Source: Pirellulales bacterium
Lineage (GTDB): Bacteria > Planctomycetota > Planctomycetia > Pirellulales > JAICIG01
Direction: 5' to 3'
DNA: 10,267 nucleotides
Assembly (NCBI GenBank): GCA_025924495.1
Contig: JAICIG010000286.1
Span: forward strand, 1-10,267
Shown: positions 6,239 to 10,267 of the stretch, piece after piece
Position numbering within the stretch: the stretch's first letter is position 1
Layout: each line of letters begins with the position of its first letter
Program-made: the position numbers and the translations under genes
The notes under the pieces: generated by a model
Databases searched by the model: none
The model's input: the letters and a program-made list of their open reading frames with translations, nothing else
Told to the model about the DNA's origin: nothing

Positions 6239-6772
6239 ATGTTGTTCATTCCCGGCGAGTTTATCGCCCTGGTGACATTTCCAGGCGTGATCGTTCACGA
6301 AGCGGCTCACCAACTGTTCTGCCGCTTTTTCAGAGTGGCCGTGTACGACGTGTGCTATTTTCGCGTCGGCAACCCGGCGGGCTACGTCCAGCACGAGCAG
6401 TCGGCCTTGCCCAGCCACCAGGTCTGGATCTCGTTGGGACCGTTTCTGTTGAATACGTTGCTCGGCGCCGTGATCGCTGCGCCGGCTGCCATTCCGGTCA
6501 TGCAATTCGGCGTGGGCGGGCCGCTCGACTACCTGCTCATCTGGCTCGGCATTTCGATTGCCATGCACGCTTTCCCGAGCGAGGGCGACGGGGAAACGAT
6601 CTGGGACACTTTAGAAGAGCGGCAGACGTCGCGACTAACTAAGCTCATCGGCGTGCCCGCCATCTGCGTGATTTGCCTGGCAGCGTTGGGGAAGTTCATC
6701 TGGCTCGACCTTCTCTACGGCCTCGCCGTCGCCATGCTGCTGCCTGAACTGGTGGTCTGGCTATCGGTTTGA
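6239..6772 (+). CDS. Small membrane zinc metalloprotease with HEAAH motif (DUF3267/M50-like)
   Basis: This is a 177-aa polytopic membrane protein. Residues 8-24 (IALVTFPGVIVHEAAHQ) place an HExxH zinc motif (His20, Glu21, His24) in the first hydrophobic segment, as in site-2-protease-like and DUF3267-type membrane metalloproteases. FRVGNPAGYVQHE (41-53) follows. Further hydrophobic segments lie at about 63-90, 97-112 and 138-172. His110 in SIAMHAFPSEGD, or the nearby acidic residues, could supply the third zinc ligand; this is not proven. The start is ATG 6239 with a G-run (6228-6233) as ribosome-binding site inside the previous gene. The usual full S2P fold is larger, so this is a minimal form. 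It probably cleaves a membrane-associated or membrane-proximal substrate, with the coupled 5709 product as candidate partner. A palindromic repeat begins 10 bases after its stop. Confidence 0.85.
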   Translation: MLFIPGEFIALVTFPGVIVHEAAHQLFCRFFRVAVYDVCYFRVGNPAGYVQHEQSALPSHQVWISLGPFLLNTLLGAVIAAPAAIPVMQFGVGGPLDYLLIWLGISIAMHAFPSEGDGETIWDTLEERQTSRLTKLIGVPAICVICLAALGKFIWLDLLYGLAVAMLLPELVVWLSV

Positions 6773-6781
6773 TAAAGCGTT

Positions 6782-6809
6782 GTAGGGTGGGCCCTGTCCA
6801 CCAGAACTG
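6782..6809 (+). repeat. Dispersed palindromic repeat R1
   Basis: A 28-base copy beginning GTAGGGTGGGC and ending CCACCAGAACTG. Its inner stem GGTGGGC / GTCCACC keeps pairing through one G-U pair relative to R2. It lies 10 bases downstream of the metalloprotease stop, in the same orientation as that gene, so it could fold in the transcript as a weak terminator or 3'-end stabiliser; there is no T-run. Confidence 0.75.
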
Positions 6810-6872
6810 TCTGCCGCGCCAAATCGGACGCGACGTGAACGACTGCGAGTCGCAACACTTCTTGGAGCGCGC

Positions 6873-7409
6873 ATGGGGAAAACGAGCAGCGATGTTTTAG
6901 AGTGTCTCGACGCAATCTGTTACGTGCTCGCCCACCCGGTAAGCGACGTAAACTTGATCTCACAGGTGCTGTCTGCGAATTATGGCTCAGTTAAGTTCAT
7001 GTGCGCGCCGGTTGATAGGACATTTCTCTGTATGTCTTGCGAGTCCTCGCCGCCAAAGAGCGTCGTGTTTTTCCTGGGTTCGACAAATGATCGCATCGAG
7101 GCAAGCATTGTTGGCGACGAGAACGAGCTGTCCTCTCTCTGCGATCTAATGCGCAGCGACAATCCCGAACTCGAAGGCGTCTCCATGATGGGCATTTCGC
7201 AGATGGTAAATCCCGTTTTCAATCTCGGAAGCGAGCGGCTTACGTGCGTGACGCTTCTGGTAGCACACTTGCCGGCAAAAGGCGACAGGACCATCGGGAT
7301 TGTATTCGGCTTTCCGTTTGGAATCCGGCTCAGGCTCCACGTCTTCGACGACCACAGGCTTTCGATTTGCTTTAACGATGTGTGCGACACGATCGTTTCT
7401 CAAGCCTGA
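6873..7409 (+). CDS. Hypothetical protein, 178 aa
   Basis: A soluble protein from ATG 6873 with GGAG (6864-6867) 5 bases upstream. There is no signal peptide and no clear membrane helix. The N-terminal helix (SDVLECLDAICYVLA) is followed by alternating strands: SVKFMCAPVDRTFLCMSC, KSVVFFLGSTN, IEASIVGDENEL, then an SQMVNPVFNL segment and TCVTLLVAHLP, TIGIVFGFPFGIRLRLHVF and RLSICFNDVCDTIV near the C-terminus. It is unusually cysteine- and hydrophobic-strand-rich for a cytosolic protein, but the cysteines are not arranged as a zinc ribbon. Base composition is less GC-rich than the flanking genes, which fits recent acquisition. I recognise no family. It sits between repeats R1 and R2. Confidence 0.7.
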   Translation: MGKTSSDVLECLDAICYVLAHPVSDVNLISQVLSANYGSVKFMCAPVDRTFLCMSCESSPPKSVVFFLGSTNDRIEASIVGDENELSSLCDLMRSDNPELEGVSMMGISQMVNPVFNLGSERLTCVTLLVAHLPAKGDRTIGIVFGFPFGIRLRLHVFDDHRLSICFNDVCDTIVSQA

Positions 7410-7552
7410 GTACATAAGCGAGTAAGGATATTGGAGAGGACGCTGACTGCAGACGAAAAGCCGCGGTTCTCCGAAATTGACTGGCTGGACTGGTTGAAGT
7501 GAAGGGCATTGCACCGGAGTCTCTGCGGGGTGGCACTGCGTAGCAGGGCCCC

Positions 7553-7580
7553 GTAGGGTGGGCACTGCCCACCAGAACTG
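7553..7580 (+). repeat. Dispersed palindromic repeat R2
   Basis: A 28-base copy with a perfect palindrome GGTGGGCACTGCCCACC and the same flanks as R1 (GTAG on the left, AGAACTG on the right). It is preceded at 7530-7552 by a related GGTGGCACTGCG segment and followed after 10 bases by a long hairpin, so repeat material occupies most of 7525-7632. The rest of the 7410-7658 gap shows no gene. Confidence 0.8.
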
Positions 7581-7590
7581 CTTTTAGAAA

Positions 7591-7632
7591 CACAGTGACG
7601 TCTGGTGGGCAGTTCCACCAGACGTCACTGTG
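7591..7632. repeat. Perfect 18-bp inverted repeat (strong hairpin)
   Basis: Arms CACAGTGACGTCTGGTGG (7591-7608) and its exact reverse complement (7615-7632) are separated by GCAGTT. The inner TCTGGTGGGCAGT is the reverse complement of the R2 3' half, so the hairpin seems to derive from the same repeat family with an added outer stem. It ends 26 bases before the proposed start of the zinc-ribbon/HEAT gene. With no T-run it is not a classical terminator. It may affect that gene's 5' UTR. Confidence 0.85.
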
Positions 7633-7658
7633 CGGGGTTACAATTTCGCGAGAGCTAC

Positions 7659-8252
7659 GTGAGCTGGTACGGCAGGCATCCTCGATATTCAAAAGCCGAA
7701 ATCGCGGCGCTGCTGCCCCCCGCGGCGTGCAATCGCTGCGTTCACTGGTTCCGTTGCGTTGTTGGTTCACATCCGGATTCGTGGCATCAGCAATATCCTC
7801 GCTGCCCAAGATGCGGCATCGCTCAATGGGAATTGCTCGCCGAGCTGAATCGACGACTGCTTGGATTGTCCACTCCTCATGAGCCACGTGAATGTGGAGC
7901 AATTTCGTCAACCAGTGCCCCGCGCCAACCGCTGACGGGCAATCCAACGTTGGACAAGTGGCTTACGCTCTTCGAGTCGGAAAACTCCACGGTTCGGATT
8001 CGCGCCGCCACTGCTTTGATATCTCGTCCAGATACTCCATTGCCGACGCTACTCAAAATTCTCGATAACCTGTCGCATTATGGTCTCGGCGCATCCACGG
8101 AAAGGGCATTGCTCAGACGCACGGGTTCGGACTTGTTCGGCGCTATGATCGCTCGCCTCGATTCAGCCGATCCGTTTATACGCGAAGTTGCCTGCAATGT
8201 GCTTGGCCATAGCGCCAATGCCGCCGCCACGCGACCTGCTGCACATGATTAA
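7659..8252 (+). CDS. Zinc-ribbon/HEAT-repeat protein, 5' part (frame breaks near 8225)
   Basis: From GTG 7659 (GAGAG at 7650-7654 upstream) this frame gives 197 aa. Using GTG 7605 would place the start inside a repeat hairpin, which is unlikely. Residues 1-60 contain SWYGRHPRYSKAEIAALLPP and two cysteine pairs, Cys24-x2-Cys27 and Cys49-x2-Cys52, a zinc-ribbon-like module ending CPRCGIAQW. Residues 110-185 are HEAT-like helix pairs: LDKWLTLFESENSTVRIRAATAL, then PLPTLLKILDNL, then GAMIARLDSADPFIREVACNVLG. The frame then runs into ANAAATRPAAHD and stops at 8252, while the HEAT pattern resumes one frame over (RDLLHMINDP). The gene therefore looks frameshifted. HEAT repeats bind proteins; the partner is unknown. 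Genes at 8494 and 8920 follow on the same strand. Confidence 0.7.
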   Translation: MSWYGRHPRYSKAEIAALLPPAACNRCVHWFRCVVGSHPDSWHQQYPRCPRCGIAQWELLAELNRRLLGLSTPHEPRECGAISSTSAPRQPLTGNPTLDKWLTLFESENSTVRIRAATALISRPDTPLPTLLKILDNLSHYGLGASTERALLRRTGSDLFGAMIARLDSADPFIREVACNVLGHSANAAATRPAAHD

Positions 8253-8433
8253 TGATCCGCAAATGATGGTACGCCGTGCCGCGGGCTTCGCATTGTCCCG
8301 TCTCAAAGATGCTTCCGCGATCCCAGAACTCAAACGCCAGTTTGCGGCCCGTCAAAACGATGATACAAATGTGGTGTGGGCGCTTCGAACAGCGCTGGAA
8401 TCGCTCGGAGTAAACACCGCAAATGGCGAATAA
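8188..8433 (+). pseudogene. HEAT-repeat protein, 3' part in the +1 frame
   Basis: The open frame begins at TTG 8188, with possible ATG codons at 8197 and 8218, and ends at TAA 8431-8433. From about 8230 it reads RDLLHMINDPQMMVRRAAGF, then ALSRLKDASAIPELKRQF and VVWALRTALESLG, a textbook HEAT repeat continuing from the preceding ORF's last repeat. The join needs a one-base loss in the 8218-8232 stretch, which contains the slippery-looking CCGCCGCC. Interpretations: a true frameshift mutation (split pseudogene), a sequencing or assembly error, or two overlapping genes. No ribosome-binding site before 8197 or 8218 supports an independent start. Confidence 0.6.
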
Positions 8434-8493
8434 GCAGGCGGTGGACCGGAGCCGCCGATCACGCGCGTCGTGAGATAAACAAGTTCGCATGCC

Positions 8494-8865
8494 ATGTGGC
8501 CATTCAAGAGAAAGACGAAGCCAGATATACACAAGTTGCCGGCCGGTCCGATGTCATACAGCCAGTTGGACATCACCGAGAGCTTCGGCGACAACGAGCG
8601 GCTCAAGCCCGATGAATGGATATCGACCGAGCCTTTGAACCTAACGACTCCGGACGGCGAGGCTTGGGGGTTGCCTCCTGTTGAAGCCAGCGACGAGGAA
8701 GTTTACGCCATCGCATCGAGCATGTCGCAAATTCGGGAGTCCATTCAGATTCCGAACGACGGCGTTTATTGCCCGGTCTGCCATATTGCGAACACTCAGG
8801 TTGCACGATTGCGTATGCCATGTCCGAAGTGCGGCAGGCCGCTGCTGAAGTTTGGATGGGGTTGA
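8494..8865 (+). CDS. Small protein with C-terminal zinc ribbon, unknown function
   Basis: A 123-aa soluble protein from ATG 8494 (MWPFKRKTKP). Residues 1-20 are basic, and 30-90 are acidic and probably partly extended (FGDNERLKPDEWISTEPLNL, then GLPPVEASDEEVYAIASSM). The C-terminus carries Cys93-x2-Cys96 and Cys110-x2-Cys113 (YCPVCHIANTQ, then MPCPKCGRPLLKFGW), a compact treble-clef or rubredoxin-like zinc ribbon. Such ribbons bind nucleic acid or protein; nothing here tells which. It starts 60 bases after the HEAT ORF and ends 54 bases before the next gene, so the three may be co-transcribed. No strong ribosome-binding site is visible at 8494. Confidence 0.8.
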   Translation: MWPFKRKTKPDIHKLPAGPMSYSQLDITESFGDNERLKPDEWISTEPLNLTTPDGEAWGLPPVEASDEEVYAIASSMSQIRESIQIPNDGVYCPVCHIANTQVARLRMPCPKCGRPLLKFGWG

Positions 8866-8919
8866 TGAGATCTAACCCGGGCGCCGTAGCGCGCCGCCGG
8901 CCCGTTTGGAGCAACGGCC

Positions 8920-9585
8920 TTGCGAAGATTGCTGCCGAAGCTGAAAGACCGCCGCAAGGTCCCGATTCCTGCCGAGTTGCGGAACTCGTTGCGCGAGGTC
9001 TTCGAGCTGATTCAGGAAGCGCGGAGCGATCCTGACATTTGTCTCGACTATGACGATGCGATCCAGGCGGGCGCCGTCTGCGGCGGACGATATGGAAAGA
9101 AACCTCGCTCCTATGTTCTGACATACTCCCCAAAGGGCGACGCCGCGCGAGAGCGATGGTATCTTACGCTTCATCGCACCGAGATTGAGGACATCGGCGA
9201 CGGGCGCATGGTTGAGATCGCCCTGTACTGCTGTACTTCGCCCAACTGCCGCTGCAAGTTTCGCGAGCCTGACGATCACTGCTTCTACTGCGATTACGCC
9301 GACGACCCGAACTACGGAACTTTTACTTTCCCAGAGGCCGCGTTGAAACTCACGGACCGAGGGGTCGCAGGATTGTCCGAAAACTCGACCAAGGAGGACG
9401 TGGTCGGCGTTCTGGGGGCCCCTGATGAGTCTGGCGGCGGACTGAAGCAACCGCGGCTCGGATACATCTGGCCGTGGATCAGATACCGGCGCTCCGATTG
9501 TCAATTGCGTTTCGAGTTCAACAAGAACAGCACGAGGCTTCGTAGCATAACCATCCTCGAACAAGACTGGGAGCCGGGCCGGTGA
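8920..9585 (+). CDS. Cysteine-cluster protein of unknown function, 221 aa, TTG start
   Basis: The frame opens after TAG 8887-8889 and no ATG is available near the N-terminus. TTG 8920 is preferred because GGAG (8908-8911) lies 8 bases upstream; TTG 8929 is an alternative. Residues 1-60 include an amphipathic helix (ELRNSLREVFELIQEA). A beta-rich middle (SYVLTYSP, RWYLTLHRTEIEDI) leads to a cysteine cluster at 104, 105, 110, 112, 121 and 124 (CCTSPNCRC, then CFYCDY), probably a metal site. The C-terminal part (150-215) reads TKEDVVGVLGAPDESGGG, then GYIWPWIRYRRSDCQLRFEF and a final SITIL strand. This helix, G-x-PD-x-SGGG loop and two-strand arrangement looks like an autonomous small domain. 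No known family recognised. Repeats begin about 60 bases after the stop. Confidence 0.75.
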   Translation: MRRLLPKLKDRRKVPIPAELRNSLREVFELIQEARSDPDICLDYDDAIQAGAVCGGRYGKKPRSYVLTYSPKGDAARERWYLTLHRTEIEDIGDGRMVEIALYCCTSPNCRCKFREPDDHCFYCDYADDPNYGTFTFPEAALKLTDRGVAGLSENSTKEDVVGVLGAPDESGGGLKQPRLGYIWPWIRYRRSDCQLRFEFNKNSTRLRSITILEQDWEPGR

Positions 9586-9643
9586 AGCCATGTGATGCCA
9601 AGAAGCGGTTCGGGATTGCGAACTTCAGAAACGCCACGACCCG

Positions 9644-9670
9644 TCTGGTGCGCAGTGCCCACCGCCCACC
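9644..9670 (-). repeat. Degenerate copy of the dispersed palindrome (R3b)
   Basis: TCTGGTGCGCAGTGCCCACC followed by GCCCACC matches R3 (9690-9716) with a G-to-C change that breaks the stem and a changed right end. With R3 it forms a close direct repeat. Confidence 0.55.
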
Positions 9671-9689
9671 TGAAGCAAGATCCAGTTCA

Positions 9690-9716
9690 AGTTCTGGTGG
9701 GCAGTGCCCACCCTAC
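9690..9716 (-). repeat. Dispersed palindromic repeat R3
   Basis: A 27-base exact reverse-complement copy of R2: AGTTCTGGTGGGCAGTGC, then CCACCCTAC. Its TAG, read on the minus strand, supplies the stop codon of the possible minus-strand ORF 9713-9961, so as with R1 the repeat lies at the 3' end of an ORF in the orientation of that ORF. Confidence 0.8.
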
Positions 9717-9961
9717 GAGATTTGTTCAAGGCCCGCGTCAATTGAACCGCGTTCGGCGTCCCCGACAGACGCGCAGGCTTGCCGCAGGTATTCGGTGAAC
9801 TGCCACGCGGCCGCCGCGCCGGTCAGGCGGACGATGACGAGAATGAGAAGCGGAAGGCGATCCGTTGGCCGCCGGAAGGGAGGCTTGTAACAGGCGTCAA
9901 GCGGGATGCCATCGCCGCGCGCTCTCGGCCTCCGCAGCCCGGCCGACCGACTGGTTTGCAA
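9713..9961 (-). CDS. Possible short membrane protein or gene remnant
   Basis: An 82-residue minus-strand frame whose middle reads YKPPFRRPTDRLPLLILVIV, then RLTGAAAAWQFTEYLRQAC: a short basic, proline-containing lead, one hydrophobic helix and an amphipathic helix, as in small single-pass proteins. Third codon positions are strongly G/C from about 9900 down to the stop, as expected for coding DNA here. Against it, the only in-frame start is TTG 9961 without a good ribosome-binding site, while the nearby ATG (9911-9909) is in another frame, so the gene may be frameshifted or an eroded fragment. The stop falls inside repeat R3. No family is recognised. Apart from this ORF, the repeats and the promoter at 10010-10038, nothing else is seen in 9586-10143. 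Confidence 0.35.
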   Translation of the reverse strand: MQTSRSAGLRRPRARGDGIPLDACYKPPFRRPTDRLPLLILVIVRLTGAAAAWQFTEYLRQACASVGDAERGSIDAGLEQIS

Positions 9962-10009
9962 GCCCTCTTGTTGCGCTAGCCAGAGACGGCGTATTGCGAA
10001 GGAAACTGT

Positions 10010-10038
10010 GTGACAACGCCATAATCGACGTCTAGAAT
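10010..10038 (+). promoter_or_regulatory. Probable sigma70-type promoter
   Basis: GTGACA (10010-10015) and TAGAAT (10033-10038) are separated by 17 bases, and each has one mismatch to the TTGACA/TATAAT consensus. It points toward the gene at 10144 and would give a 5' leader of about 100 bases. This is the best promoter match noticed in the window. Confidence 0.45.
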
Positions 10039-10143
10039 TCGGCTAATAGCGCATTCCTGTACGCGTGTCACGCCGCACATCCCCGGCCTTGCCTCAATAG
10101 CCGCGACTCTCCTTGAAATAAGTTCTTTGCAGGAGTAAACGCC

Positions 10144-10267
10144 ATGGATATTTTCGGCAGCACAGACCCCAAGAAGATGTCGGAGCATTTCTTCTTTGGC
10201 GCTTTGGCGGTGCATCACGAGACTGCTGTGCGGGCGAACATCTATAAGCAAAACTATAGCGTCTGCG
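10144..10267 (+). CDS. N-terminal fragment of an unidentified protein (cut by window end)
   Basis: ATG 10144 has AGGAG (10131-10135) 8 bases upstream, a strong ribosome-binding site. Forty-one residues are visible: MDIFGSTDPKKMSEHFFFGA, then LAVHHETAVRANIYKQNYSVC. It has no signal peptide. The histidine and aromatic residues do not form a motif I recognise. The frame is open to the window edge, and a good promoter lies about 105 bases upstream, so this is likely the first gene of a transcript. Confidence 0.65.
   Translation, partial: MDIFGSTDPKKMSEHFFFGALAVHHETAVRANIYKQNYSVC

Noticed and set aside
7400..7618. Minus-strand ORF containing SSSGGQCPPYG, and similar peptides (SSSGGQCPPYE in 9582-9890, VGSAHPT in other frames)
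   Set aside because: These peptides are translations of the dispersed palindromic repeats (R2, R3). The ORFs are artefacts of repeat sequence and carry no other protein-like signal.
9976..10251. Minus-strand 91-codon ORF opposite the right-end gene
   Set aside because: The plus-strand gene at 10144 has a strong ribosome-binding site and upstream promoter; the minus frame has neither.

Overview
This window looks like GC-rich chromosomal DNA from a planctomycete of the Pirellulales type. That is an inference from style and content. Short dispersed palindromes with the core GGTGGGCACTGCCCACC sit between genes, there is an M81/MlrC-family protein, and there are many small zinc-ribbon, HEAT and TPR proteins of unknown function. 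No rRNA, tRNA, CRISPR array, replication origin or intact transposon was seen.

Layout. Positions 1-1294 (+) hold three tandem paralogues of a small ankyrin-repeat protein; the first is cut by the window edge. Convergent to them at 1361-1924 (-) is an acidic protein of unknown function. After a 454-base gap with one doubtful short ORF (2054-2293) comes a full-length M81/MlrC-family metallopeptidase (2379-3962). The next intergenic region (3963-4605) contains a relic of a REP-associated tyrosine transposase (RAYT), bracketed by three palindromes that share the core GCTAAAGC. Then comes a two-domain GNAT acetyltransferase (4606-5544). A tightly coupled pair follows: a zinc-ribbon/TM/TPR protein (5709-6236) and a small membrane metalloprotease with an HEAAH motif (6239-6772).

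Positions 6782-9716 are an accessory stretch of small orphan genes separated by dispersed palindromes: an unknown 178-aa protein (6873-7409), a zinc-ribbon/HEAT protein interrupted by an apparent frameshift (7659-8433), a 123-aa C-terminal zinc-ribbon protein (8494-8865) and a 221-aa cysteine-rich protein with a TTG start (8920-9585). A possible short membrane ORF lies on the minus strand (9713-9961). A well-formed promoter leads into a gene cut off by the right edge (10144-10267).

Functional view. The only proteins with an assignable biochemical activity are the M81 hydrolase, the GNAT enzyme and the membrane metalloprotease. The coupled pair 5709-6772 is the most plausible functional unit. 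The ankyrin array and the small orphan genes resemble lineage-specific accessory genes of the kind found in immunity-protein or regulatory islands, but no toxin or defence effector is visible, so that remains speculation. The strongest direct observations are the mosaic ankyrin duplication, the RAYT relic with its palindromes, the three-site palindromic repeat family lying 3' of genes, a perfect 18-bp hairpin next to the HEAT gene, and the frameshift in that gene.
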